Assembly (NCBI RefSeq): GCF_041200025.1
Contig: NZ_CP165628.1
Coordinates: 806,001 to 870,000, forward strand
DNA: 64,000 bases
Source of the DNA: Rouxiella sp. WC2420
Lineage (GTDB): Bacteria > Pseudomonadota > Gammaproteobacteria > Enterobacterales > Enterobacteriaceae
Reading direction: 5' to 3'
This document shows, in pieces, positions 9,615 to 18,357 of the stretch. Within the stretch, counting starts at the first letter, position 1; each line of letters opens with the position of its first letter. The position numbers and the translations under genes are program-made. The notes under the pieces are model-generated. The model was given only the letters and a program-made list of their open reading frames with translations, had not been told where the DNA came from and did not search any database.

Positions 9615-10910
9615 TTAAAGTTCGATTTTAACCTGTACCGCAGCTACCCAGGCATCAGTGATCTTTTTGCTGGAGAACGCGCCGGGATCCTTGTCATATT
9701 GCAGGCTTGGGCGAACAGAAAGCCAAGGCGTCGCCTGCACGTTATAAGACAGTTCAACCAGTTTCTCGGCCATGCTCAGATTGTCTGCCACACCGGCGGC
9801 ATAATAGTTGCCCGCATCAATCATGCTATCAATATCGGCATTGCGGCTTTTCTTGTTGTAAACCGCTCTGCCATAGCCGATGGCGATAGAGTCTTTAGGA
9901 CGCGCCTCGAAAGGTCCATTCAGTACCAGACCGGCAGAATACCAGTGGTGGAAAGGCGAGCTCTGAGTATCGGCGGTGGTCCACTGGCCAAATACATGCA
10001 GGTTTTGTGATTTTAATGTCTCAGATTGCCAAACGGTTTGGTCGCCCAATACGTATCCACCGTTACGGCCTTTGGTGCGACTGTTGCTGTTGCCAATGCG
10101 CGCAACCTTGGAGGTATCGTGATAGTAGCCAAATTTATAAAGACCCGGCAACGCGCCACGATAGGCATATATCGCTTCGACAGGAATAATCGCGCCGGTC
10201 GTACCGTGAGTGAACGGCTTGAAGGCTTTTGAAGAGGCCGAATTGGTGCGCGGATTAACATCAAAGATAGCGGTATGAATAGACCAGCCCGAGTCAAAGT
10301 CATATCTGACTTCACCGCCAAAATGTGCGGTCGGATAGTTGCCCCAGCCGCTACCGCCGGACAAACTGAGCGGGTGAGCATCGAATCCGGCGTTCACAAA
10401 GTTGCTCAGGATCGGCATACCGCCAAAATCATTACCCATCGCCATCAGGCCGACTTTGTAGGTCAGTTTCGGCGTCAGCAGCCAGTTGGAATAGCTGAAC
10501 TCAGAAAGCCTGGTATATTCGCCGCCGTAATCTTCCTGCATCGGCAAACGGTTGCCGACCAGATCGTTGGAAGCGCTTTTTCCGCGACGGTCATTAATAG
10601 TTAGCTGAAAAGTACCTGCATGCTCGACATCAAACATGCGGCTCAAATCGAAGGTTGCGCCAATTTTTACCTGTTGCGCATAGCGAGTGCCGTTACTAAT
10701 ACCACCGTGTAAAATACCAGCAGTTTCAGAAACATACTCTCCGCTTAGGGTGACACCGTCGTTTTTCAGCTGGGTGCGATAGCCACCCCAGTCACCGGTC
10801 AACGTATCTTGATTAAGAAAATCAGTAGCTTGTGCTTGAACAATGCTCCCCGCAGACCAGAGCAGAATGCTGGCCGCCAACGGAGAAAGAGTCAAAAATT
10901 TGGTTTTCAT
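9615..10910 (-). CDS. OprB-family carbohydrate-selective outer-membrane porin
   Basis: A 431-residue outer-membrane protein. Residues 1 to about 28 form a signal peptide ending in VQAQA. The mature start, FLNQDTLTGDWGGYRTQL followed by GVTLSGEYVSE, is the signature of the OprB carbohydrate porin family; glycine/aromatic-rich alternating strands follow. The last residues are VKIEL, so the usual terminal Phe or Trp of the barrel-assembly signal is replaced by Leu. A TATAAT -10 element on the minus strand lies at 10949-10954. The gene stands alone between gcvP and the chorismate mutase gene. The sugar carried is unknown. Confidence 0.85.
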   Translation of the reverse strand: MKTKFLTLSPLAASILLWSAGSIVQAQATDFLNQDTLTGDWGGYRTQLKNDGVTLSGEYVSETAGILHGGISNGTRYAQQVKIGATFDLSRMFDVEHAGTFQLTINDRRGKSASNDLVGNRLPMQEDYGGEYTRLSEFSYSNWLLTPKLTYKVGLMAMGNDFGGMPILSNFVNAGFDAHPLSLSGGSGWGNYPTAHFGGEVRYDFDSGWSIHTAIFDVNPRTNSASSKAFKPFTHGTTGAIIPVEAIYAYRGALPGLYKFGYYHDTSKVARIGNSNSRTKGRNGGYVLGDQTVWQSETLKSQNLHVFGQWTTADTQSSPFHHWYSAGLVLNGPFEARPKDSIAIGYGRAVYNKKSRNADIDSMIDAGNYYAAGVADNLSMAEKLVELSYNVQATPWLSVRPSLQYDKDPGAFSSKKITDAWVAAVQVKIEL

Positions 10911-11029
10911 TATATATAAGGCCTGGTGTGCAGAAAGAAATCCGGCGCATTATACATTGAACCAAATGATTCGAAATGTGTTATCTCACAAAATAGCAAC
11001 TTTTGCTCATATTGCATAACTTACTGTTA

Positions 11030-11638
11030 TCAATGTGTATCTTTTAATCGAACCTGCTCTAATGTTTTAAACAATTGAACCTTATCGGCTTTACCAAGAT
11101 TCTTTTGCTGGATTTCTGCAATAAATTCGGCCTGACTGTCAGGAGAGATCTTACCGCTGGCCTTCAGCTCGTCGGCCAGACGATGTAGTATTTGGTCCGA
11201 CAACGCAGCAATACTCTTTCTGATCTCCTCCAGCGGGCGCGGTTTCCAGCTATCTTCAGGGGAGGCAAGCCAGTCTGCGCGATAGCGGTATTGAATCGCC
11301 TTCGCTGCACTCATCTGCGCCACAATAAACGGTTTTATAGACTGCGGATCGAGTCCCAAACCTTCGGCGGTTTTTTGGGTTGCCTGTAATACTTTCTCTT
11401 CCTGCTCCAACGCTTCAACCGGCTGATGATGCTCGGCTTTGCTGCTTGCCACGTCCTTCATATAAGAAAGCCGCTCGTTGATCAGGCCCGGCAGACTGCC
11501 GTTTTCAGAGGCTTGCGCGTGCAGTGTTACTGCGAAGAGAGTTGTAAAAGCCAGGATCAGGCCAGCAAGATTTTTTCGGGTCAAAGCAGAAAGTACGTTG
11601 ATGGCGCGCGAGTTGAGCAGAGAATAAATCGGCTTCAT
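11030..11638 (-). CDS. aroQ: Periplasmic (secreted) monofunctional chorismate mutase, AroQ gamma class
   Basis: Converts chorismate to prephenate outside the cytoplasm. A long N-region followed by a hydrophobic core ends at LHAQA (about residue 43), consistent with export. The mature part has INERLSYMKDVASSKAEH, LEQEEKVL, and a C-terminal helical extension, the layout of the gamma-class AroQ enzymes of Salmonella and Erwinia, which have an all-helical catalytic domain plus a second helical domain. The N-terminus before the hydrophobic stretch (about 25 residues) is longer than usual; no better start is visible. Lies 119 bases from the porin gene on the same strand. The biological role of exported chorismate mutases is still unclear. 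Confidence 0.85.
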   Translation of the reverse strand: MKPIYSLLNSRAINVLSALTRKNLAGLILAFTTLFAVTLHAQASENGSLPGLINERLSYMKDVASSKAEHHQPVEALEQEEKVLQATQKTAEGLGLDPQSIKPFIVAQMSAAKAIQYRYRADWLASPEDSWKPRPLEEIRKSIAALSDQILHRLADELKASGKISPDSQAEFIAEIQQKNLGKADKVQLFKTLEQVRLKDTH

Positions 11639-11770
11639 TGTTAATTATTCCTTTAATTTTGGCTATGTTAGTGGCAGTACATTAAGCATGATACTTAATT
11701 GGGTAAAAAACGGGCAGTACAACGTCCTTATTTTTATTCATCAATGGATGACGTTAGCTTAAGGTTTAAG

Positions 11771-12520
11771 ATGATGATTAAAGTTGCTTTAGTAACCGGT
11801 GGAAGCCGTGGAATTGGTCGCGCCACCGCGATTTTGCTGGCTGAACAGGGGTATCGCGTCGCGGTTAATTACCTGAATAATGCTCAGGCGGCGCAAAAGG
11901 TAGTTAACGAGATAACGGCTAGAGGCAGCCAGGCAATCGCTATTCAGGCTGATATCGCCGATGAACAGCAAGTCGTCGCCATGTTCACGCAGATAGCTCG
12001 TGAACTCGGGCCGCTGACCGCGCTGGTAAATAATGCAGGCATTCTGTTTACTCAATCAACGATAGAAAACCTCACCGCCGAGCGAATTAATCAAGTGATG
12101 AGTACTAACGTGACTGGTTATTTTCTCTGCTGTCGCGAAGCGGTAAAAGTGATGTCCAAAAAGCATGGCGGGCAGGGTGGAGGGATCGTCAATGTTTCTT
12201 CGGCGGCTTCGCGGCTGGGGGCTCCAGGTGAATATATCGATTATGCGGCCTCAAAAGGCGCAGTTGATACTCTGACTACCGGGCTGTCACTGGAGGTAGC
12301 TCCCTACGGAATACGCGTTAACTGTGTCAGGCCGGGCTTGATTTACACCGAAATCCACGCCAGCGGCGGAGAGCCTGACCGAGTCGATAGATTGAAAGCC
12401 AATCTGCCGATGCAGCGCGGCGGCGAGCCAGAAGAAGTCGCAGAGGCCATTGCCTGGTTGCTGTCCGACTCTGCTTCCTACGTCACCGGCAGTTTTATCG
12501 ATTTAGCGGGTGGAAGATAG
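11771..12520 (+). CDS. ygfF: SDR-family NAD(P)-dependent oxidoreductase YgfF
   Basis: Classical short-chain dehydrogenase/reductase of about 249 residues. TGGSRGIG (residues 9-16) binds the nicotinamide nucleotide, NNAG is at 87-90, the catalytic Ser is in NVSS (143/144) and YAASK gives Tyr158 and Lys162. The run LTAERINQVMSTNVTGYFLC and the end YVTGSFIDLAGG match E. coli YgfF, which also lies near gcvP. An open frame extends to 11699, but the ATG at 11771 (AAGG about 7 bases upstream) fits the family. Substrate unknown. Confidence 0.9.
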   Translation: MMIKVALVTGGSRGIGRATAILLAEQGYRVAVNYLNNAQAAQKVVNEITARGSQAIAIQADIADEQQVVAMFTQIARELGPLTALVNNAGILFTQSTIENLTAERINQVMSTNVTGYFLCCREAVKVMSKKHGGQGGGIVNVSSAASRLGAPGEYIDYAASKGAVDTLTTGLSLEVAPYGIRVNCVRPGLIYTEIHASGGEPDRVDRLKANLPMQRGGEPEEVAEAIAWLLSDSASYVTGSFIDLAGGR

Positions 12521-12543
12521 TTTTACCCGGCGCGGGTTAACTG

Positions 12544-13221
12544 TTACCCGCGCAGTAACGCGTTGCGGAATGAAAGAATGTGCACCTCTGCGGCGGCGGC
12601 GGCAGAGCGCGCATCCTGAGCCGCCAGCGCGCTGATAATCGCCCGATGCTCCTCGATCACTTCTTGCATATGTCCCTCTTTCGACAACGAGCTGGCCCAG
12701 AAACGTTGAGCCTGTGCGTGTAGCACGCTAAGAATATCTATCAGCATTTTATTACCGGTGATTTTCGCCAGCAACTGATGAAACTGATTATCCAACAGCA
12801 TCAGCTGATTGCGATCGCGCAGCTCACTGGCCGACTCAATCTGCTGGTTAATGGCTTCAAGCTCGACGATATCCTGCGGCGAGATACGCTGACTGGCCAG
12901 CTTCATACACAAGATTTCATTTGCCAGACGAACTTCAATCAGCTCCAGCGCGTCGTCGATCGACAAAGGCGACACCATGACTCCCTTGCGCGGAATGATT
13001 TGCAGCAAGCCTTCGTTCGCCAAGCGATGAATAGCCTGATTGATAGGCGTGCGGCCCATCGACAAATCATTCATCACCTGCGCGGTATTCAAGTATTCAC
13101 CCGGCTTATAGCTCAGGGTGACCAGAGCCAGCTTAAAACCTCGGTAAGCCTGCTCGTTCAATGATAATCCTGCGGCTTTATCCACCGGTCTTTCCTGCGT
13201 TTGTGTGACATCGGTCTTCAC
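12544..13221 (-). CDS. GntR-family transcriptional regulator (FadR/FCD type)
   Basis: A 225-residue regulator. The N-terminal winged helix-turn-helix shows YLNTAQVMNDLSMGRTPINQAI, LANEGLLQIIPRKGVMV; the rest is the all-helical FCD ligand-binding domain (DNQFHQLLAKITGN, EEHRAIISALAAQDA). It is divergent from the DUF2848/amidase/MHS cluster, with 135 bases between them containing a perfect 14-bp palindrome, so it most likely controls that cluster and itself. FCD regulators usually respond to small organic acids; the ligand here is unknown. Confidence 0.88.
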   Translation of the reverse strand: MKTDVTQTQERPVDKAAGLSLNEQAYRGFKLALVTLSYKPGEYLNTAQVMNDLSMGRTPINQAIHRLANEGLLQIIPRKGVMVSPLSIDDALELIEVRLANEILCMKLASQRISPQDIVELEAINQQIESASELRDRNQLMLLDNQFHQLLAKITGNKMLIDILSVLHAQAQRFWASSLSKEGHMQEVIEEHRAIISALAAQDARSAAAAAEVHILSFRNALLRG

Positions 13222-13303
13222 ATCCAGCTCCTGCTGAAAAGATTTTTAGACATTCTACACAAAAACATGGCACGGAAATCGCTTATTTAATGAATGAAGT
13301 TAT

Positions 13304-13317
13304 AGTGAAATTTCACT
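13304..13317. promoter_or_regulatory. Putative GntR operator palindrome
   Basis: AGTGAAATTTCACT is a perfect 14-bp palindrome in the divergent gap between the GntR gene and the DUF2848 gene, 40 bases before the latter's ATG. Position and symmetry suit an operator for the adjacent regulator; the assignment is inference. Confidence 0.5.
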
Positions 13318-13356
13318 GTGTTTTTAAAAAGAATCGATAAACAAGGATCTAATCCC

Positions 13357-14067
13357 ATGAAACTGACCTTTACTCTGCCCGCCGAATTATCGGTAACACA
13401 GCCTGCTAGCCCAAGCGCAGCAACGCTTGAGGTCAATATAGACCAATTGGTGATTGCCGGTTGGGCCGGGCGAGATCCTGAAGCGATTATGCACCATATC
13501 AGTGAACTTGAAGCGCTGGGCGTGCCCCGTCCGAGTGCAGTGCCGCTGTTTTATCGCGTAGCTGCAAATCAGCTGACACAAAATAAAACAGTAGAAGTTA
13601 TTGGATCTGCCAGCTCTGGCGAAGCCGAAGTATTTATTTTTACTCATCAGGGTGAGCTATATGTTTCGTTAGCTTCCGACCATACCGACCGTGAATTGGA
13701 ATCCCACAGCGTTGCGCTTTCCAAGCAGCTCTGCGTTAAACCCGTGGCGACCACAGCTTGGCGTATGAGCGACGTTGCAGAACATTGGGACCAACTGATT
13801 CTGCGCGCATGGATAAAAGAAGACGGCGAGTATCGTCTTTATCAACAAGGACCACTTTCCACTCTGCGCGAACCAGGGGATTTGCTGAGCCGCTATCTGA
13901 ATCAGGGAGCGCTTCCGGCGAATGGATTGGGTATGACCTGTGGCACTGTCGCAGCCATAGGTGGCATTCGTCCTGCAACAGAGTTTCGTATGGAGCTGGT
14001 TGATGAGCGTTTAGGGCGCAGCATCAGCCATGCCTACCAAAGCCTTGAACTGCCCGTGGTTGCCTAA
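13357..14067 (+). CDS. DUF2848 family protein (FAH-like fold suspected)
   Basis: A 236-residue cytosolic protein matching DUF2848: VIAGWAGRDPEAIMHHISELEALGV, PSAVPLFYRVAANQLTQ, SDHTDRELE, SVALSKQLCVKPVA and the end CGTVAAIGGIRPATEFRMEL. The C-terminal pattern recalls fumarylacetoacetate-hydrolase-like proteins, but no activity is established. The frame opens at 13318, yet MKLTFTL at 13357 with AAGGAT upstream is the likely start. First gene of a rightward cluster with an amidase, a small barrel protein and an MHS transporter. Confidence 0.82.
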   Translation: MKLTFTLPAELSVTQPASPSAATLEVNIDQLVIAGWAGRDPEAIMHHISELEALGVPRPSAVPLFYRVAANQLTQNKTVEVIGSASSGEAEVFIFTHQGELYVSLASDHTDRELESHSVALSKQLCVKPVATTAWRMSDVAEHWDQLILRAWIKEDGEYRLYQQGPLSTLREPGDLLSRYLNQGALPANGLGMTCGTVAAIGGIRPATEFRMELVDERLGRSISHAYQSLELPVVA

Positions 14068-14108
14068 AGGTGATCAAACCCGATTTAGTTGAAGCAAGGA
14101 ACACCGTG

Positions 14109-15479
14109 ATGACTTCTCCTTTTCCTTTAAGTTTGCAGCAGGCGATTGAACAATTGGCTTTAGGCAATCTGACCTCTGCTCAATTGACTGAAACAGCACT
14201 GAAAAATATTCGAGACACTGAGGGCGAGGGCAGTCTTGCCTTTACTCAAGTTTATGAGCAGTGGGCGAGGGAGCAGGCTGCGGCATCTAGCGCTCGTCGT
14301 GCAGCCAATAAGGCGCTTTCGCCGATTGACGGTGTGCCGATATCGATTAAAGACCTGTTTGATGTGCAGGGCGAGGCCACGACAGGGGGATCTCGCGTGC
14401 TGGCCGATTCCCCCGCTGCGGCAGCCCATGCAGAAATAGTGACCCACCTGTTGGCCGCTGGCGCGGTGATTATCGGTAAAACCAATATGACCGAATTTGC
14501 CTACTCGGGTTTAGGGATCAATCCCCATTACGGCACGCCTGCAAACCCCTGGGATCGCGAATCTCGCCGCATTCCGGGCGGATCTTCATCGGGCGCAGCG
14601 GTGTCTGTCAGTGACGCGATGAGCTTCGGCGCGGTTGGCAGCGACACCGGCGGTTCGGTGCGTATTCCCGCCGCTTTCTGCGGATTGACCGGTTTCAAAC
14701 CCACCGCGCGCAGGATCTCGATGGCTGGCGTGCTGCCGCTTTCAGCCTCTCTTGATTCGGTGGGAACTATTGCCCACGACGTAGCCAGCTGCGTTGCGCT
14801 TGATGCTGCAATCTCCGGGCAACCTCTTTCACTCACCGTTAAAGATCTGGCCGCAGCGCATTTCGCTATCCCGCAAACGCTGGTGTTGGATGGGCTCGAC
14901 GAGCAGGTCAGCTCGGCCTTTGCTGCTGCAATTGCTGCCCTGAAACAGGCCGGTGCAAAAATCAGCGAAATCCCACTTGGCGAAATCTCTGAGCTTGCCA
15001 GCATCAATGCCACCGGCGGCTTTACCGCGCTGGAGTCCTGGGCCTGGCACAAACCGCTGATTGCCGCACGCGCAGACGGCTACGATCCTCGCGTCGTTTC
15101 ACGTATTTGCCGTGGCGAACCGTTAGGTGAGAAAGACCGAGTGCAGCTGGTGCAACAGCGTGCTGACTGGCAGCAGCGGATTAGCAGTAAAGTTCAGCAA
15201 TATGATGCCCTGCTGATGCCAACGGTGCCGTTTATTGCCCCGACAATTGCCGAGCTGGAAGCCGACGAGGAGACCTATTTCCGCGTCAACGGTGCAGCAC
15301 TGCGTAACCCTTCGGTAATCAATTTTCTCGATGGCTGTGCGGTGTCATTACCCTGCCAGAAATCCGGCGCGGCACCGGTTGGATTAATGGTTGCGGCTTT
15401 GCCGATGCAGGACGAAGCGCTAATGAGCTGGGCGCTGGAAATCGAGCGCTGCCTTAAATCTCAAGACCTAAATTTATAA
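14109..15479 (+). CDS. Amidase (amidase-signature family)
   Basis: Ser-Ser-Lys hydrolase of the amidase-signature family, about 456 residues. The triad is visible: Lys81 in ISIKDLFD, Ser159 in GGSSSGAAV and the nucleophile Ser183 in SDTGGSVRIPA (numbering from 14109). The frame extends back to 14070, but ATG at 14109 (with adjacent GTG 14106) has AAGGA about 10 bases upstream and a normal family N-terminus. It lies in the GntR-controlled cluster 41 bases after the DUF2848 gene. Substrate unknown; an allophanate- or carbamoyl-like amide fits the context, but this is inference. Confidence 0.85.
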   Translation: MTSPFPLSLQQAIEQLALGNLTSAQLTETALKNIRDTEGEGSLAFTQVYEQWAREQAAASSARRAANKALSPIDGVPISIKDLFDVQGEATTGGSRVLADSPAAAAHAEIVTHLLAAGAVIIGKTNMTEFAYSGLGINPHYGTPANPWDRESRRIPGGSSSGAAVSVSDAMSFGAVGSDTGGSVRIPAAFCGLTGFKPTARRISMAGVLPLSASLDSVGTIAHDVASCVALDAAISGQPLSLTVKDLAAAHFAIPQTLVLDGLDEQVSSAFAAAIAALKQAGAKISEIPLGEISELASINATGGFTALESWAWHKPLIAARADGYDPRVVSRICRGEPLGEKDRVQLVQQRADWQQRISSKVQQYDALLMPTVPFIAPTIAELEADEETYFRVNGAALRNPSVINFLDGCAVSLPCQKSGAAPVGLMVAALPMQDEALMSWALEIERCLKSQDLNL

Positions 15480-15526
15480 AAAAAAGACACAACACGTAAC
15501 GACAACTCTGGATAAATACAGGACCG

Positions 15527-16174
15527 ATGATGACTTCTTCTAAACCAGGCATGCTTTTTGTAGCCACCAATGTGGCCGCTCAGGATGAAGCGGACTTTAA
15601 CCAATGGTACGACCGCGAGCACGTGGAAGAACGCGTACGTATTGAAGGATTTCTTTCCGGCACCCGCTATCAGTCCTTGCAGGGCGGGCGTAAATATCTC
15701 GGCCTGTACAAAACGGAATCGTTGGAAAGCTTCACTTCAGAAGCTTACCACGCCGCCTTTACCCGTCAGACGGCATGGTCGGTCGCGAATCTGCAAAAAA
15801 TGATTTCGCCGATGCGCCGGGTTTGCGCGATTGATGCCGTAGTCGGTTTTGGCAGCGGCAGTCATCTGGCAATTATTACACTGACTGCCGGAAAAGAAGG
15901 GAGCCAAATCACTGAACTCGGTGAAATGCTGTTTGCTCACGCCGGTTTTATCAGCTCTAGCCTGCTGACGCCGGATACTGCGCTGAGCACGCCCCTACCT
16001 AAAGAGTCTAAAGACAATCGTCAGCTACTGTCGATGATGTTGATTGAAAGCAGCAGCGCCGAGGCTTCCCAACGCCTGGCTGCTCATGCCTGTCACGCTC
16101 TCGACTGCCCACTGGCTGACGTGATTCATTACGGCCTCAGCTGGCAACTTACCGCACAGGAGTTGAAATCATGA
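15527..16174 (+). CDS. Small dimeric alpha/beta-barrel-type protein (EthD/DUF4286-like)
   Basis: A 215-residue cytosolic protein. The first half, with NQWYDREHVEERVRIEGFLSGTRY and later KYLGLYKTESLESF, has the pattern of dimeric ferredoxin-like (EthD-type) barrels: an N-terminal strand followed by a YDREHxxE helix. The second half may be a divergent repeat of the same fold. The TGA overlaps the ATG of the transporter gene by four bases, so the two are translationally coupled. Function unknown; relatives occur in gene clusters for breakdown of xenobiotic or plant compounds. Confidence 0.65.
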   Translation: MMTSSKPGMLFVATNVAAQDEADFNQWYDREHVEERVRIEGFLSGTRYQSLQGGRKYLGLYKTESLESFTSEAYHAAFTRQTAWSVANLQKMISPMRRVCAIDAVVGFGSGSHLAIITLTAGKEGSQITELGEMLFAHAGFISSSLLTPDTALSTPLPKESKDNRQLLSMMLIESSSAEASQRLAAHACHALDCPLADVIHYGLSWQLTAQELKS

Positions 16175-17499
16175 GTCTTTCCTCTACCGAAAATCCCAAA
16201 ACTTTGCCCCCAAATGCAGAAAGCGTAGGGCATAAACGGCCTAATACCGGGCGTTTGGCGGCGGCTAGTTCCATCGGCACTGCATTGGAGTGGTACGACT
16301 TCACCGTCTATAACATTATGGCGGCGCTTATCTTCAACCACGTATTTTTCCCATCGTTCGACCCACTAGTGGGGACAATTCTGGCTTTCTCTACCTATGC
16401 GGTGGGGTATGTGTCACGGCCAATTGGCGGCATGGTATTCGGTCATCTAGGCGACGTATTGGGTCGAAAATTTGTACTGGTTACCACACTGGTTATCATG
16501 GGCGTAACCACCGCGCTGATGGGCCTGTTGCCAGGTTACGCAAGCTGGGGTATCTGGAGCCCGCTGCTGTTGGTTACCCTGCGCTTTATTCAGGGCATCG
16601 CTCTCGGCGGCGAATGGGCCGGCGCAGTACTGTTGTCTATGGAACACGGCAAGCCCGAGCAACGTGGCCGCAATGCCTCTTTTGCACAGGTCGGCCCTTC
16701 ATGCGGCACGCTGATCGGCACCGGTATTATCACACTGGCTACGGTGTTTCTCTCCGCCGATGATTTCCAGCAATGGGGCTGGCGTATCCCATTCGTATTG
16801 AGCCTGGTGCTGGTGCTATTTGGCCTATGGTTGCGCCGTGGCGTTGGCGAAACGCCGGAGTTTCTTAAACTTGAACGCAGCAAAAACACCACCCACACGC
16901 CGATTAAAGAAGTGTTTACCCAGCATCTTCGCCCGTTGCTGGTAGCGGGTGGCGCGCGTATCGGCTCCGACGTGCTTTATGCGCTGGTGGTAGTCTTTAC
17001 ACTGACCTACGTCACGACTGTTTTGCATTTGCCACGTCCGTTGGCGCTGACTGCAACCATGCTCGGTGCCCTGGGTAATGCGATTACCGTGCCGATGTTT
17101 GGGGCGCTGTCAGACAAATGGGGGCGTCGCCCGGTCTATATCATGGGAGCCGTGCTGGCGATTGTCTGGTCGTTCGTATTCTTTATGCTGCTCGACAGTG
17201 CGCATCCGGTGCTGATTTGCCTGGCGGTGATTGGCGGTTTACAGGTTCACGCCATTATGTACGGCCCGCAGGCGGCTTTCGTGACCGAGCAGTTTCCAAC
17301 CCGTGTCCGTTACGCTGGCTCTTCGTTGGCCTACACCCTTTCGGGCATCGTTGGCGGCGGCTTTGCGCCACTGATCATCACCTCGCTATATAAAGAGTAC
17401 AGCACTACGCTGGCTGTTTCTGGGTATGTCACGGTCACGCTGCTGATCACCCTGCTCGCGGTATTCGCTGCCAAAGAAACGGCCAAAAAACCGTTATAA
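16171..17499 (+). CDS. MHS-family MFS transporter
   Basis: A 442-residue inner-membrane protein of the metabolite:H+ symporter (MHS) branch of the major facilitator superfamily. SSIGTALEWYDFTVYN near the N-terminus, the loop 2-3 motif GHLGDVLGRKFVL, LRFIQGIALGGEWAGAVLL and a second GALSDKWGRRPVYI are family hallmarks. MHS members carry organic acids, osmolytes and shikimate-like compounds. Last gene of the GntR cluster, overlapping its neighbour by four bases; a hairpin follows. Confidence 0.9.
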   Translation: MSLSSTENPKTLPPNAESVGHKRPNTGRLAAASSIGTALEWYDFTVYNIMAALIFNHVFFPSFDPLVGTILAFSTYAVGYVSRPIGGMVFGHLGDVLGRKFVLVTTLVIMGVTTALMGLLPGYASWGIWSPLLLVTLRFIQGIALGGEWAGAVLLSMEHGKPEQRGRNASFAQVGPSCGTLIGTGIITLATVFLSADDFQQWGWRIPFVLSLVLVLFGLWLRRGVGETPEFLKLERSKNTTHTPIKEVFTQHLRPLLVAGGARIGSDVLYALVVVFTLTYVTTVLHLPRPLALTATMLGALGNAITVPMFGALSDKWGRRPVYIMGAVLAIVWSFVFFMLLDSAHPVLICLAVIGGLQVHAIMYGPQAAFVTEQFPTRVRYAGSSLAYTLSGIVGGGFAPLIITSLYKEYSTTLAVSGYVTVTLLITLLAVFAAKETAKKPL

Positions 17500-17532
17500 G
17501 TAATGTAAGTACATTAAAGTGTCTCTAATATT

Positions 17533-17559
17533 AAAGGCGGCCTTAATAGGTCGCTTTTT
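17533..17559 (+). terminator. Probable terminator after the MHS transporter gene
   Basis: AAAGGCGGCC and GGTCGCTTTTT pair with one bulge and one G-T around TTAATA, followed by a T run. It would end the GntR-controlled cluster. Confidence 0.6.
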
Positions 17560-17709
17560 AATTAGAATGTAATAATGATTTATTTGGCTCTGGTTTAATA
17601 TCAAATAGTTTTTAGATATTTTTCTGCTAATTTACAGAGGGCCATAATTTATTTTCAACCTTTTCAACTAACTGATGACTCAGCTGTTCAGCGCTTAAAT
17701 ACAGCCCAA

Positions 17710-17888
17710 TTTAAATTCCGGGAGTGTTAAGCATTGAGTCATGAAGTTGGTGAAGTCGTCGCTCAATCTCTTGAGGTGCTAATGACTCGGCCAAAAGAGA
17801 GGTGGCAACGGAAATACTGGTCCGCTTTATATATCGCATAAGCCAAGAGTTGCTTGTGACGATTCTCAAGATATTTTTTATATTTCAT
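17710..17888 (-). pseudogene. Small ORF with apparent frameshift
   Basis: On the minus strand GGAGG precedes an ATG (17886-17888) that opens a 41-residue frame, MKYKKYLENRHKQLLAYAIY..., stopping at 17763. A +1 change near 17810 would continue it as VATSLLAESLAPQEIERRLHQL...TPGI to a stop at 17710, about 58 residues in all, with a much more protein-like second half. This suggests a decayed or frameshifted small gene. Not recognised; low confidence. Confidence 0.3.
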
Positions 17889-18035
17889 ACATCCTCCGTA
17901 TCAATATAAACACATTATCACAGCCTTCTGTTTCACTGGTTATAAAAACAGCTCATCGCCAAGAAATGAGCGATTTTTAATTCTTTCCATTGCAGAGAAT
18001 GCGATGGCATAAATCTTAAACATGTCTTAACGAAC

Positions 18036-18163
18036 CCAGGTCACTTTTTTCCTCAACAGAACCCTGCATGATGACCGAATTCGGTCAATCCCACATAAAC
18101 GGTCATAAACGGTCATTTTGTTTCACGAGGGATTGTGACCGTTTGCTGCGAACACGATGACCG
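18036..18163. promoter_or_regulatory. Array of TGACCG/CGGTCA half-sites upstream of the DeoR gene
   Basis: TGACCGAATTCGGTCA (18072-18087) is a perfect 16-bp palindrome. CATAAACGGTCATAAACGGT and its final CAT (18094-18116) hold two CGGTCA copies spaced 10 bases, and TGACCG recurs at 18136 and 18158; a weaker AGGTCA is at 18038. The repeats lie 200-320 bases before the regulator that heads the sugar operon, in the 858-base gap after the MHS gene. A short palindrome GTGTGTCACAC is at 18247-18257. The rest of the gap shows nothing besides the small broken ORF and the terminator. Confidence 0.65.
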
Positions 18164-18357
18164 CTTGCAAGAATAATTCCTGACTAATGCGTGCGATGCG
18201 ACATTTTCCAAGCTTAACGTTTCATCTTTTTTCATTTTATTTAGATGTGTGTCACACGATGAGTGCAGCAGAAAGACTGCACGGTCGGCTTTGAGGCAAC
18301 GCGCATTCTGAAAGTCACAGCTTGCGTATCTTATTAATCATCGGGAAGGGGAAAAAA

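Noticed and set aside
10975-10990. CRP-like TGTG...CACA near the porin promoter
   Set aside because: The halves are separated by six bases instead of eight, so it does not fit a CRP site.
18247-18257. CRP site at GTGTGTCACAC
   Set aside because: Symmetric but with a single central base; spacing is wrong for CRP.
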